Assembly: GCA_900491605.1 (NCBI GenBank)
Contig: UESW01001607.1
Location: 497,301 to 561,300, forward strand
Length of the DNA stretch: 64,000 nucleotides
Direction of reading: 5' to 3'
DNA from: Calamus simplicifolius
Taxonomy: Eukaryota > Streptophyta > Magnoliopsida > Arecales > Arecaceae
Under the pieces are notes generated by a model. That model made no database searches. It was not told the origin of the DNA and saw only the letters and a list, made by a program, of their open reading frames with translations. A program made the position numbers and the translations under genes. This document shows, piece by piece, positions 1 through 11,631 of the stretch; position 1 is the stretch's first letter; each line of letters starts with the position of its first letter.

Positions 1-180
1 TTATCTGAATTCTTGATTTCTTGTTTTATTTTTTGATAATTTATTTTTGAGGGTTGCTTGGTGATTGTCGGCTCTTGGTTTTCTATTACTTGGTAGCTGT
101 CGACAGATTCTGAAGAGTAATTATTGTGATTTCTTTGCTATGTCAAATTTTTTATTATTATGGCTTGAAAAAATTCTATT

Positions 181-933
181 ATACGCCTTAATGGCAAGAA
201 CTACACTAGTTGGGAATTCTAGTTCAGGATGTTTGTGAAAGGGAAGGAGTTATGGGGTCATTTGGATGGGTCTTCTAAGGCTCCAACTGATTCTAAGGAG
301 CTTAGTTTATGGGAAAGCAAGGATGCCAAAATTGCTTCCTGGCTACTCAGCTCTATTGAACCTCATATGGTCAACAACCTTCGTGAGTTCACTACTGCTA
401 AGGCAATGTGGGATTACCTTCGAAAAATTTATTATCAAAATAATTTTGCCCGAAAGTTTGAATTGGAGTTAGACATTGAAAACTATCTCCAAGGGAATCT
501 TTCTATTGAGCAATTTTATTCCGATTTTATTAATTTATGGAGTGATTATTCTAGTTTGGTGCATTCTAAGGTTCCCAAAAAAGCTTTGGCAGCACTACAA
601 GCGGTTCACTCTGAGAGCCAGCGGGATCAATTCTTGATGAAGCTCAGATCCGAGTTTGAAAGTGCACGAGCTGAGTTAATCAATCGCACACTTGTCCCTC
701 TTTGGAGGATTGCTTGGGTGAACTCTTGTGTGAAGAACAGCGTCTCACCTCACAGCTTGACCTTGATCAAAATACTGATGGTTCTGAGATGGTTAATATG
801 GCATACGCTACTCAAGGTAAAGGATGATTTAGATCTCCACCACAATGTTATAGTTGCAAGGAATTGGGCATATTGCCAAATATTACAGCAAGAAATTCTG
901 CAATTATTGCAAGAAAGAGGGTTATATCCTTAA
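181..933 (+). pseudogene. copia-1 gag (UBN2/retrotran_gag type)
   Basis: The reading frame starts before the first long ATG at 229: codons from 181 read LNGKNYTSWEF, then a TAG at 220-222, then FRMFVKGKELWGHLDG. This is the typical copia gag N-terminus (NxxNYxxW...KxLWxHLDG). The central part (AKAMWDYLRKIYYQNN, residues ~60-75 of the ORF) matches the UBN2 gag family. Gag would form the cytoplasmic particle that packages element RNA. The C-terminal zinc knuckle is not intact in this frame; the frame is lost near 700. The early stop and frame loss make it a pseudogene. Confidence 0.85.
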
Positions 934-1072
934 GGATTATCATGTATGCCCTTGGAATAAATCTGCTTCTGCTTTTCATACTGATGTTTAGTCTGCTTTT
1001 GTGCCTATGTCTTCCACTTTGCCCATAGTTCCAAGTTCTTCTTCCAATATTACGCTCGAGCAGGTTCAATAG

Positions 1073-1935
1073 ATGATTATTTCTGCCCTTTCTGCTCTTG
1101 GTCTCCAAGGCAAAAAACATCTCCTTCCTTCTCCTTGGTTAATTGACTCTATGGCTTCCAATCACATGACTGGAAGTTTGGCAGCTTTACAAGATATTCG
1201 TAAGTATGATGGTCAGCAACATATTCAGATTACAGATGACAGTACTCTTTTCATTACTGCGGTTGAAAATCTGGGGTCTTCCTTTACTGATATTTTTCTG
1301 TCTCTTGATTTATCTGCCAATCTCATTTCTGTTGAACAATTAGTAGAAGATAATTGTTCTATTCATTTTGATTGTTCTGGTTGTCATGTGTAGGATCAAG
1401 ATCAGGACAGGAGATAGCGAGGGGCCTAAAGTGGGATGTCTTTTCCTCTTCAGTCATTTTTCGTTCCTCGTTCAATTTTGTTGGTTGTTCTGCTATTGCT
1501 AATAATAACAGCCATCTTTGGCATAAGAAATTGGGTCATCCCAACTCTGTAATTTTGACACATCTTATGAAACATGATTATTTGAGTAATATAAATGAGT
1601 TTTCTTCCTTGTCTTTTGATTGTGCTCCTTGTAAACTAGGCAAAAGCAAATCTTTACCTTTTCCTTTGCAGGATAGTCGTACTTCTACATGTTTTGATAT
1701 TATTCATTCTGATGTTTAGGGTATGAGTCATGTTCTTTCTCATGCTCAATATCGATATTTTGTGACATTTATTGATGATTATAGTCGTTTCACGTGGGTC
1801 TATTCTCTTCGTTCTAAAGCTAATGTGTTTTCAACCTTTAAAACTTTTATTGCCTATGTAGAAACTCAATTTTCTACCTGTATTAAGATCTTCTGCTCAG
1901 ATTCTGAAGAAGAATACATGTCTCATGATTTTTAA
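1073..1935 (+). pseudogene. copia-1 protease, GAG-pre-integrase and integrase core
   Basis: Three overlapping or adjacent frames hold the middle of pol. At 1126-1180 the protease site reads LIDSMASNHMTG, where the family has DSGAS; the glycine of the catalytic D-S-G is replaced, so it would be inactive. At 1508-1640 the GAG-pre-integrase signature HLWHKKLGHPN and the CAPCKLGKSKS zinc motif are visible. The integrase core starts with VTFIDDYSRFTWVY near 1760, and the second catalytic block reads SDSEEEY where SDNGGEY is expected. A TAG at 1717-1719 replaces the tryptophan of the usual DVWG, and TAA at 1993-1995 replaces a glutamine in the QNGIAER block just downstream. Confidence 0.85.
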
Positions 1936-1940
1936 TCTTT

Positions 1941-2640
1941 TCTCCAACAGAAGGGTATTCTTTCTCAACGTTCGTGTCCTTACACCCCTCAATAAAATGG
2001 CATCGCCGAGCGTAAGAATAGATATCTTTTAGATGTTGTTCGTAATTGATGCTTGAATCTCTGTACCTTCTAGATTTTGGGTAGAAGCATTATCTATAGC
2101 TGTATATTTGATTAATCGTCTACCTTCTCCCACCTTGATCTTAATTCTCCATATTCTCGTTTGTTTGGTGTTTCTTCTGATTATAATTCTTTGCATATAT
2201 TTGGTTGCGTTTGTTTTGTTCACTTACCTCCCATTGATCATCTCAAACTTTCTGCCCAATCTGTTTAGTGTGCTTTTCTTGGTTATAGTAACTCTCATAA
2301 AGGATTCATATGTTATGATGCAGATGCTAGCAAGCTTCATATTTCTTGTAATATGATTTTTTTTTTGAAAATCAATATTTCTTTCCGTCTCGTACTAATC
2401 TTGTTTCTCTCTCTATTTCACTTCCTACATTTGATGATGTGTCTCGTACTCCTTCTAAGCCCGATATTATGTAACAGCAACATCGCCCACTACCTCTTCC
2501 TTCCTCTGAACCGCCATCTGATCCTGTCTTGCATAAGCCCCGACGGTCTACTAGGATTTCCTGGCCCCCATATTGGTATGGTTTTTCTTCTTCGGCTCTT
2601 CAGGCTACTCTTGATACAACTTTTGTGCTTAAGTCTTATT
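1941..2640 (+). pseudogene. copia-1 integrase C-terminal region and linker, frame-scrambled
   Basis: Short pieces of the integrase C-terminus can still be read in changing frames, for example the NGIAER block at about 1996-2015. Near 2490-2580 a linker ending in PRRSTRISWPPYWYG is the usual spacer before reverse transcriptase in copia elements. No frame stays open over the whole stretch. The long leucine-rich frame at 2353-2823 is an out-of-frame shadow. Confidence 0.6.
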
Positions 2641-3680
2641 CTTAGGCTTCTACTCAAGAGTGTTAGCGCCAAGCTATGCAAGACGAAATTCAGGCTCTTC
2701 AGGACAATCACACTTGGAACATCGTTCCTTGTCCTGCCGGAGTTAAACTTATTGGGTGTAAATGGGTCTATACCATCAAGCTATGTGTTGATGGCTCTAT
2801 TGAAAGACATAAAACTCGTCTAGTGGCACTCAGGAATAGATAGGAGTATGGGCTTGATTATGAAGAAACATTCGCTTTCGTTGCCAAAATGACTACTGTC
2901 CGCACTATTATGGTCATTGCTATTTCAAAAGGATGGTCGCTTCACCAGATGGATGTGAAGAATGCATTTCTACATGATGATCTGAAGGAAGAAGTATTTA
3001 TTTCTCTTCCTCCTAGCTTGTTTTCTTTCTCTTCTGTTGAGGTTTGTCACTTAAAGCGGTCTTTGTATGGTTTGAAGCAGGCACCGCGGGCATGGTTTGA
3101 GAAGTTTCATACTACTCTACTAGATTTCACTTTTTCTCAGAGTCAGTATGACTCCTCTCTCTTCTTTCGCAAGACTAGCCTTGGGATCGTTATACTTCTT
3201 GTATATGTCGATGATATTGTGATTACTGGATCTGTTCTTCAGTTAATTGAGCAGCTCCAACAACGTCTCAAATCTTCATTTCATATGAAAGATCTTGGTC
3301 CACTGCGATATTTTCTTAGACTGGAGGTTCACCATTGCTCAAATGCCATGCTCTTACATCAGCATAAGTACACCCAAAAACTTCTTTCTTTAGTAGGCCT
3401 TCAAGACGAAAATTCGGTTCTTACACCTATGGAGGTCAATTTGAAGTTGCGTCAGGCCGATGGTGATCTCTTATTTGATCCTTCAATGTATCGGAAGCTA
3501 GTGGGCAGTTTAAATTATTTGACCATTACTCGATCTGATATTTCTTTTGCTGTTCAGCAGGTCAGTCAGTTTATGCAGGCTCCATGCCAGACACATTTGG
3601 CCGCTGTCCGTTGTCTTCTTCGATATCTCAAAGGGACATCTGGTCGTGGCTTATTTTTTTCCTCCAAGAATTATTTATAG
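2640..3680 (+). pseudogene. copia-1 reverse transcriptase (RVT_2)
   Basis: From about 2676 the frame reads a copia RT N-terminus (MQDEIQALQDNHTW ... GCKWVYTIK). A stop at 2842-2844 breaks it, then it continues open from 2889: QMDVKNAFLHDDLKEEV, SLYGLKQAPRAWFEKF and the catalytic VYVDDIVITG. The YVDD motif is intact. It would copy element RNA into DNA in the particle. The frame ends with a TAG at 3678-3680 just before the RNase H domain, probably a mutated codon because the next frame continues in phase. Family identity is certain; activity is unlikely given the stop codons. Confidence 0.92.
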
Positions 3681-4112
3681 TTGAAGGGTTTTAGTGATGC
3701 CGACTGGGCTAGTTGTGTGGATACTCGTCGTTCTGTTATAGGTTGGTGTATATTTCTTGGCAATGCCCTCATTTCTTGGAAGAGTAAGAAGCAGGCTCAT
3801 GTATCGAAGTCATCCACCGAGTCTGAATATCGGGCTATGTCGTCTGCTTGTTCTGAAATTATATGGCTTCGAGGGTTGTTAGGTAAACTTAGTGTTCCAC
3901 AGCTTACTCCTACTCCTCTTCATGCTGATAATACCAGTGCTATTCAGATTGCTGCCAATCCTATTTTTTATGAGCTCACCAAACATATTGAAGTGGATTG
4001 TCATTCCATTCGTAAAGCTTTTGCTTGTCAGGAGGTTACTCTTCCACACATTTCCACTGAATACCAAACTACTGATGTTTTCACCAAGGCTCTCTCTCAT
4101 CCTCGACATTAG
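3681..4112 (+). pseudogene. copia-1 RNase H
   Basis: This is the direct in-frame continuation of the reverse transcriptase after the 3678-3680 stop. It starts KGFSDADWASCVDTRRS, the copia RNase H signature, with SWKSKKQAHVSKSSTESEYRAMS in the middle and the HADNTSAIQIAANP block. The C-terminus ends TDVFTKALSHPRH before a TAG, close to the normal end of copia polyproteins. It would remove RNA from RNA:DNA hybrids during reverse transcription. Confidence 0.9.
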
Positions 4113-4158
4113 TTCTTAATTGACAAATTTATGCTTCTCAATCGCCCAACATCAATTT

Positions 4159-4540
4159 GAAGGAGGATATTAGTAGAATTAACAGCTAGTCAAAGGAGCA
4201 GAAATGGTAGATTCTAAGGCTAATTTGGTGCACAGAAATGGCGGATTCCAAGGCTGATTTGGTAAGCCAAAGGGACCAGTTAAGCGAGAGTTTTTGAATT
4301 TGAATTTTGAAATTCAAATTAGCCAACTAAGGGCGCATCAAGGGAAGAGTTTTTTTAGGAAGAAAATCAGCCCATTATTGCCATAAGTGTAGAGTATATT
4401 GTATATATGCATAGAATTGATAGGTGTTTATTCTTAGCTTACATAATCATACTTGTGTAATGGCTGATTTTTAGCGTTGTAATTAGCGTAACAATTTCTA
4501 TATAAAGTGAGCAACTCTTACAAGAAGTGTATTAAGAACA
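4159..4540 (+). repeat. polypurine tract and 3' LTR of copia-1
   Basis: A purine run (GAAGGAGGA, 4159-4167) follows the end of the polyprotein and is the expected plus-strand primer site. The LTR follows from 4168, where the canonical TG start appears as TA. A TATA box (CTATATAAAG, about 4499-4508) lies close to the LTR end near 4540, as in short copia LTRs. The outer boundary is approximate because the 5' LTR is not in the window for comparison. Confidence 0.6.
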
Positions 4541-5384
4541 AAACCTAAATTTGATAAGTACCACCTGCAGGCCTCTGCATGTAACCTGAGATGGTATATG
4601 ATTCTCTAAACTAGCAGAAGCATCGGCAAATAGTAATGACCATCACTGAAACCTTACCTTTTTGCTGTAGCCATTTAAGTAGACTCTGACCAAATCCCTC
4701 ATGGTAGTAGTCCCATTAAATTGTGACCATCATCTCACTGCAAAATCATCGGTCCACACCCTGGCGAGCCCTTGCTTTCCTATGCTCTATCTTATCTCTG
4801 AAACAGAGAACCAAGATCCCATTAAAAACATGAATCCTATTTAGATTCAACACAAATCAAAGATCAACATGATTAGGGATTTGAGGAGAAGAAAAATGGC
4901 ACAACGAAGGCAATCCAATACCAAGAGAACATAAGGAATTAGACAAAACATATTCGAGCAGATGAACCAAACAAAAGAAAAGAAAAAAAAGTAAGAAAAA
5001 TTGGAAAAGAGGCAGAAAGCTCTCACATCTTATCAACTTCCCAGTTGTTCTTCATCATGATTCCACCGAATTTAGCGAAACCAAACCCTTCATTTTCTAC
5101 TCTCTCTTCCAAACGCCACCACCAGAGATGTCGAGTTGCACTCTCGTAGTAGTGCCATCCTTTCTCTCCTTTCTCCTCTCTGTCCAGCAACTCGATAGAT
5201 GATAAACCCTCCCCATTCCACAGGAGAAGGACGAAAGGAAAAGGTAGAAGAAAAATTTATCCGGTTTTTGGCTTGGGAGAGAAGGCCAAAGGGCAGGAAC
5301 AACATTAATCTTCTATCCCTTAAATTATTTATTAAGCGTGGTATCAGGCGGATCCAAACCAACCACTTTAAAAAGCATTGAGGA
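4541..5384. other. non-repetitive stretch with possible unidentified exon remnants (- strand)
   Basis: No element signature is clear here. On the minus strand two short stretches look exon-like. At about 4640-4740, between a TTTTGCAG acceptor and a GTAAGG donor, a frame reads WDYYHEGFGQSLLKWLQQK after an in-frame stop. At about 5030-5110 a frame reads FAKFGGIMMKNNWEVDKM before a GTGAG donor. I do not recognise the gene. The stretch leads straight into the CACTA end at 5385-5706, so it could be another captured fragment or flanking host DNA. Confidence 0.3.
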
Positions 5385-5706
5385 GAAAAAAAATCTTCGA
5401 TGTCGACGCTTTGTAAAGCGTCGGCAAAAAAAATCGAGGCAAAAAAAAAAACCGATGTCAAAAAAAAATCTCCTTTGGTGACCCTTTATAAAGTGTTGGC
5501 AAAAAAATTTCCGAATGCTTTCTAAAGCATCGGAAAAAAAAAAAGATTTCTTTGTACAAATACAAAATTAAAATAATATAAAATACGATGCCTACGCTTT
5601 AAAAAGCATCGGCATTCGTAAAATTATATTCAAATTTTTGACTCTTTCAAAAAGCGCTGGCAATCTAGCAAAATTCATAAAATTATGTCTATATTTTGTT
5701 GTAGTG
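5385..5706. mobile_element. CACTA element end: subterminal repeats and TIR
   Basis: The stretch contains repeated inverted units such as GACGCTTTGTAAAGCGTC (5404-5421) and GCTTTAAAAAGC (about 5597-5608), each followed by GGCA. It ends TTTTGTTGTAGTG at 5706, the reverse complement of a CACTACAA terminal inverted repeat. This is the architecture of a plant CACTA end facing left. The matching left end is not visible; it may lie beyond copia-1 or outside the window. Such subterminal repeats bind the TNP1-like protein in well-studied elements. Confidence 0.6.
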
Positions 5707-6240
5707 TGCTTCACCATCTTCATGCAAATGCTATTGGAATGAAGAGAAGAAGCATTGGTGCAACTAAATATGCATCAGAAATGTTCAATCATACAGTGAG
5801 TCAGTCTATTGGAAGGATAGGTTACTCCGCAGGTCATCTTAAATATGCCAGGTGATATAGAATAATTATTGCAGCAATGCCTTTTTTTTCTGGCAAGAAT
5901 TTTGTTGAAAAAAAAAAAGAATGTTTGCTTATTTGTAATTAAGGATGCACTATGTAATTGTACGGACAAAGCTTACATGACTTGAAAGCTGAAAATTAAT
6001 GACTACCAATGATCTGATCATGATTTCCTTCTCTAATCAAGTGATAAATAGGAGCAACAATGCATGTGTAGAGCAGCTGGGGTTTGCTTTACCTGGCATC
6101 CTGTCCTCTAAAAGTTTTGGTGTCTCGATTTTATTTTTGGATAATGTATTAAGAAGTCAGCTGAACTTCCTACATTGCATTTAGTTACAAAATGGTTGAT
6201 GATCAGTGATGTATTAATTGTTCTGTCACTCATCCAATTA
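5707..6240 (+). other. unassigned spacer with a possible exon remnant
   Basis: Immediately right of the CACTA end, about 5709-5851 is open on the plus strand and reads MKRRSIGATKYASEMFNHT and SIGRIGYSAGHLKYAR before a GTGATA sequence that could be a splice donor. I do not recognise the protein. The remainder to 6240 is AT-rich with no clear feature. It may be host DNA interrupted by the CACTA insertion. Confidence 0.25.
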
Positions 6241-6530
6241 TACTATAAGAAAAATGATTTATTATGACGAATTAATTCATCATACAAAAGTCACCATAAT
6301 AAGTTATTACGATGATAAAAAATTCATCGTAATACGTTTCAAAATCATCGTAATAACTTGTTATCGTAATACCTTATTACGACGACTTATTTTCGTCGTA
6401 ATAGCTCCCTATTATGGCAAAATCATATCGTCATTATATATTTTTAAAAAAATATAATTTAAATAAAAAGTTATTATGGCGACTATTTTCGTTGTAATAT
6501 CAACCTCTGCCCGTCATACTGAAAATACTA
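6241..6530 (-). repeat. left subterminal repeats and degenerate TIR of CACTA-A
   Basis: Repeats of the type TTATTACGACGA / TCGTCGTAATA recur in both orientations between about 6260 and 6510, for example ATTACGACGACTT paired with TTTTCGTCGTAAT at 6381-6402. The outer end at 6241 begins TACTATAAGAAAAATGA, one base off a CACTATAAG terminal repeat. The transposase genes stop 90 bp to the right, consistent with the 3' end of the element. Confidence 0.65.
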
Positions 6531-6621
6531 AAGATTCATGCAATTAAATTACGATTAATGATTGACTATGTAAAAATTTAACACTTATAAAATAAAGTTG
6601 AATTTAAAAAAACCTCTATGT

Positions 6622-8001
6622 TTAATCGGTGTCATTTGTTTCGTGAAATGTCGGTTCAACATCCGATGCCGTATCGGACTGCGATTCAGTTTCATTATCA
6701 TCGGAAGGAAACCGAACATTTGCATCCGCAATTTCTTGGACATCACCATTTGGATCTCTAAGTGATGTTTCAGGAGCCCTTGTGTCGTCCTCAATTGCAT
6801 GCATTTCCATCTCATCCTTTTGAAATGCAGGGCACTCGGCTGATTGACTTGATGAACTCTCCTCTAATAAGATTGTTGAACGTGGGACGATTTTAGAAAC
6901 AACCCACCAATCTCGCTTGTCGTTGCGCAAACTTAGATATCCGCAGTAAAACACTTGCTGAGCTTGGGATGTAAGGATGAATGGGTCATATTTCTGCAAT
7001 CTTCGTCGATGGTTCACTTCAACCAAATTGTAGTCATTATGAACCCTTTTGCCCACAGGAACTGTCGGATCGAACCAATCGCAACGAAACAATACGGTTC
7101 GTTTCATAGGCCAACCGGGATATTCAACTTCAACCACCTCTACTAACTTTCCGTAATAATCCTGTATATTTGCTCCAACACTTTCTCCTTTAACACACAC
7201 GCCCCAGTTCTGCGTGCCTCTTGAAGCTGCTAATCGTTCAATCTGAAATTTGTACCCATTAACAAAATAGCCAGTAGAGGTTGTTACGGTCTTCAATGGC
7301 CATTGCGATAGACATTTAATGAAAATATTGTCGGTTGGGGACCATGGACCGTTTACCTATAAATTAATAAGCTATTCACAACCAATTCAAAAAATTAAAG
7401 CCATTATTGAAATTGATTGAGTGATACTACTCACAAATTCATAAAACCAGTAAGCGAACTCCGTTTCTAACTTCTGTCCAATTGCAACTTGACTGATGTC
7501 GGGATTCATCTGTCGTTGTCTATCACAATACATCCTTATGGGATGATAAGGATTAAAACTTATGTTAGCAATTAAATATTATGGTATATTGTAATTTAAA
7601 TTAGAAATTCCAATTAAGCATTGAAGTATACACTTACTCAATATATGGATCGACTTCTCTACAGTTCATTAGGATATAATAATGTGCTGCATTATACTCC
7701 ATATCGCTAAGATTTCTTGACTTCTGCCCCCAAATGAACGGCCGATACCTTTAAAAATTGATATTCTACCGTCATTAGGTTCTCCTTCGTCCACACATAC
7801 GTCATCGTTACGACCAAGATTTTGGCTCCTCGTGTGGACGTGACCCTCAAAGTAATGCGAGGCAAAAGCTGAAACTTCTTCGACCAAGTGTGCATTGCAT
7901 ATAGAACCTTCAACCCTTGCCTTATTACGCACATTATTTTTTAACTTCTTAAGGTACCTATATGTAAAGTTGAGACAAAAAATTAACCAATTTTTTCGCA
8001 A
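6622..8001 (-). pseudogene. CACTA-A TNP2 transposase, C-terminal part (DUF4216 region)
   Basis: Reading right to left, 8001-7669 encodes KARVEGSICNAHLVEEVSAF, which follows the DUF4218 part in plant TNP2 proteins, and loses frame near 7725. After an intron region, 7296-6622 encodes the DUF4216 domain: TGYFVNGYKFQIERL, NWGVCVKGESVGANIQDYYG, VLFRCDWFDP and QVFYCGYLSLRNDKRDWWVVSK. An acidic tail follows and ends TNDTD. The same order is found in CACTA-C at 27786-29103, where both tryptophans are mutated. The part is well conserved but separated from the N-terminus by frameshifts. Confidence 0.85.
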
Positions 8002-8046
8002 TGAAATAATATTTGAAATGTCAATATGTCTTAATGATGTATATAT

Positions 8047-10291
8047 TTACCTCTCGAAAGGATACATCCAGCGATACTGCACGGGACCAGCTATGCTCGC
8101 TTCGTATGGCAAGTGAACCGGTAAATGCTCCATTGAGTCAAAAAAACTGGGAGGAAATATTCGCTCCAGCTTGCATAAAATAATTGGAATTTCCTCCTCA
8201 AGCCTTGCCATGGATGCAGAAGTAATGACTGTGGCAGACAACTCCTTGAAGAACAAGCTGAGCTCTGTCAATGCCTTCCAGACATGTTGCGGAAGCAACT
8301 CACGAAAAGCTATAGGCAATAACCGTTGCATGAAAACATGACAGTCGTGACTCTTCATGCCGAACAACTTGAGCTTATGCATGTCCACACACCTACCGAT
8401 ATTTGAGGCATAACCATCTGGAAATTTTAACCCTCTAAGCCAGTTACATAAAACTTCTCGTGAATTTCTGTCAAGAGTGTAACAGGCTTTAGGATAGGTC
8501 CCGTCGGCACTCCTCCTCAAATCACCTCTTCTGCAATACTGATTAAGTTCTTCTCTTGACTTTGCAGTGTCTTTTGTTTTTTCCGGGATGTTTAGCACCG
8601 TGTTAAATATGTTATCAAAAAAATTTTTCTCGATATGCATAACATCCAAGTTGTGCCGGATGAGATTTGTGCTCCAATAAGGCAAATCCCAAATATACTC
8701 CGCTTCTTCCAGTTATGTTCTTTACATATACGGCCATTTATTCTATCTGCATCTGGTTCCCAAGCATACCTCAACCCCAAATGCTCTATAGTATCAAATA
8801 TATCCGTGCCGGACCTAACCGGTTCGGCGAATTTTGTGACTGCTTTGTTCTTCCGGAAGGCGATCAAGTTACGCCTGTAAGGATGATTTGGGGGCAAGAA
8901 CTTCCTATGATTATCAAACCATGACTGCTTACCACTCTTCTGCAATGTAAATGCATCCGAATCATACATGCAATGAGGGCATGCCAGACGTCCAGCAGTG
9001 CTCCAACCAGACAACATTGCATATGCCAAGAAGCTCTCATGATGAAATTCTGTTTCATAGAAATGTCGTAGGCTACGACTCCTGTTTCCCACAACATTTT
9101 CAATTCGGCCACCAACGGTTGCAGGAAGACATCAATCTTTTCCTTTGGATTTGATGGTCCTGGAACCAAAACTGTCAAAAACATTGCAGTATCTTTCATG
9201 CACTTCCATGGAGGAAGGTTATATACAGTCAGTATCACAGGCCAACATGAATACTGTTGCCCCGCTTGACCGAATGGTTGGAAGCCATCGGTACAAAGAC
9301 CTAATCTCACATTCCTTATATCTTCAGCGAAATCAGGATGATTTTCATTGAAATGCTTCCAAGCTTTTGAATCTGATGGATGCCGCATTTCATCCTCTTT
9401 AGATTCATGTTCGGCATGCCATCTCATATCAGCAGCTGTAGCCTCAGATCTGTATAATCTCTGCAGGCGTGGAGTAAGAGGAAAGTAATGCATCCTCTTG
9501 TAAGGAACACTTTTCCTCCTACTTGTACTAGCTCCCCCTTCGCCGTTTTTGTACCTCGATTGCCCACAAATCTTACACCATCTCAGCTCCGAGTCTTCAC
9601 CCCAATATATCATACAATTGTTCAAGCAACAATCGATCTTATTAACCGGGAGCCCAAGCCCACGCAACAACTTCTTCGTTGAGTAAAAACTGTCTGCTAC
9701 AACATTATCATTTGGCAAAATTTCCTTGATTAACCCAGCTACAGAATTAAACGCCTTTTCTGATAATCGATGTTCTGCCTTAATATTCAACAACCGAGCA
9801 GCCGTAGACAACTGGGAATGACCCTCACAACCAGGATACAATTCTTGATTTGCAGCACGCAACATATCATAAAATTGCTGTGCATCTGGATTTGGTTCTT
9901 CCATAAATGTATTCTGATTGAATTCATTACCCGATGCATTCATCACCATTTCTTCATATGTGTTTAGATTCACAAATGGTTCATCAACGGGAATTGACAC
10001 TTGTTGGCTTGTAACAACTGCTGGAATTTCCTCTGGTTCACCATGACAGTACCAAACATCGTAATCAGGAACAAACCCCTTTTTACACAGATGCACCTTA
10101 ACAGTTTCGACATCTCTGTAGGCTTTATTCTGACACCTGTGATAGTTGCATGGGCACCTAATCCTAGGCCCATCCATCCATTCAGGTTGGCTACATGCAA
10201 ATGCGATAAATTCTTCCAATCCATTCAGAAAATCTGGATTAAGCAAGCCATCTTTTATCCTTGCATACATCCACGAGCGAGCCCCGCTCAT
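8047..10291 (-). pseudogene. CACTA-A TNP2 transposase, N-terminal and core (Transpos_assoc, Transposase_21, DUF4218)
   Basis: The protein starts MSGARSWMYARIKDGLLNP at 10291. The first ~80 residues form the transposase-associated zinc domain (RCPCNYHRCQNK ... VHLCKKGFVPDY). Transposase_21 follows with CKICGQSRY, LTPRLQRLYRSEATAADMRW and GLCTDGFQPFG. The frame breaks near 9080, and the next frame continues with CPHCMYDSDAFTLQKSGKQS; a second break near 8690 leads to the DUF4218 part (NLIRHNLDVMHIEKNFFDN, GMKSHDCHVFMQRLLP, PVQYRWMYPFER), which ends at a GTAAAT donor near 8047. TNP2 is the nuclear enzyme that cuts and joins CACTA ends. Two frameshifts make it a pseudogene. Confidence 0.92.
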
Positions 10292-11299
10292 TTTTGACCG
10301 ACTTATACAATTTCTGGTAAACCATTAAAGGAAACCACATTATAAAACTATATTAGCATTACTAAATATATAACTAAATTATTTCTTTTACACAACTAAG
10401 GTTAATAACAACCATTTAAATAATTTATAACTAAACCAATTTTTTTTAGACAACTAAGGTCCCTACCCTGCAAGGCCGGCCACGGCTACGATCCTTGGCG
10501 TGCTAGCAAGGACCGAGGCACAGGTTCATGCCAGGCTAATGCTAGGGCTTGAGTTCGGGTCGGGCCGCAAGGCGGTCCGTTTAATCATGAGACTTCACAA
10601 GCATTCAAGTGTCCTAAATTAATTCCACCTTCACTCCATGTCTAAAAGGTAAGGCCCTATCCCATTCAAGAATATTTTTTGTGATATGTTATTCTGCTAT
10701 TAATTATCATCGATCGGTTACGTTGAAATTTCAGCAGCATTTTCCCATATGTTCTCCTAAATGTGTGGCATATATGCCACACTAGGAGAACGTATGAGCA
10801 AATACAAACCGCAATCTCACCCAACGATGATTAATAGCAGACTAACATATCGCAAAAAATATTCTCAAACTGTCCACCAGGACAATTTGAGAATTTGCAA
10901 GACTAAGTCTTACAAATTCTCAAACGGGTCTAAAGGTTATAGTGCTGTGATTAATAATATGGAAATCCGAAGACAATCGAACTTATGCTTGTTATTCTTA
11001 ACTTCTTGTCAATTATACATATATAGGAATTGTTCTATATATATAGTCACTGACTTCTTAAGATTATTATGTCGAATATAAATGTTTGTGAAGACTAAAA
11101 TATAAATCATTGAAACTACTAATTTGTTGCTGAAAATTAAATAATAATACAACAAGACTTTCTATCTAGCATTACATAATTTAATGCATCATTCAATTTG
11201 AAGCAGAATGTAAATAATCAAGACATAACAATTGTAAATAACTACAAATGCACAAATATTATTGCATAAACACTATAAAGAAATGAAAAGCTACGACTG
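10292..11299 (-). other. first intron of CACTA-A transposase gene, no coding signal
   Basis: Between the TNP2 start codon and the GC-rich first exon lies about 2.1 kb without a credible gene. The part 10450-10600 is GC-rich and unlike its AT-rich surroundings, suggesting a small unclassified insertion. The rest is AT-rich. I see no exon, RNA gene or terminal repeat here. Confidence 0.4.
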
Positions 11300-11570
11300 C
11301 AATTTTAAATTAGCTAATCTAAAGAGCATGGTTAATGAGCTAAATTAGTTGACCTAAATAGCTAAGCTAATTCAACCTATCTAAAGAGTTTTGATTGATG
11401 ATCTAAAGAGATAAGGTTGATGGTCTAAAATCAGCTTACTTAGTTAAAACTGATAAGCTAAATTAATTGACCTAAATAGCTATGATTTATGAGTTTAATC
11501 AGTTGATTTAAAGAGTCATGATTGATGAGCTAAATCAGTCTATCCAAAGAGCTCCGACTAATGACATAAA
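11300..11570. repeat. degenerate ~40-bp tandem repeat (AGCTAAAT..TTGACCTAAA..)
   Basis: The phrases GAGCTAAATTAGTTGACCTA, GATAAGCTAAATTAATTGAC and GATGAGCTAAATCAGTC recur with AAAGAG and TGATTGATGA in fixed order, giving six or so diverged copies of a unit near 40 bp. It lies inside the CACTA-A intron. No coding potential is seen. Confidence 0.55.
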
Positions 11571-11631
11571 TTAATTAATTTATAACTAATCTAATAAAAA
11601 ATTAGATTAGTAGTCACATATTTATCATCAA

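Larger units (their letters stand above)
1..4540 (+). mobile_element. Ty1/copia retrotransposon (copia-1), 5' truncated by window, decayed
   Basis: A single copia-type element runs left to right in the order gag, protease, GAG-pre-integrase, integrase, reverse transcriptase, RNase H, which is the Ty1/copia order (Ty3/gypsy places integrase last). A purine tract and a 3' LTR follow at about 4159-4540. The 5' LTR and primer-binding site are not seen, so the element begins left of the window; bases 1-180 look like its untranslated leader. The polyprotein is split by several stop codons (for example 220-222, 1717-1719 and 1993-1995) and frameshifts, so the copy is inactive. The order of domains is seen directly; inactivity is inferred from the breaks. 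Confidence 0.93.
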
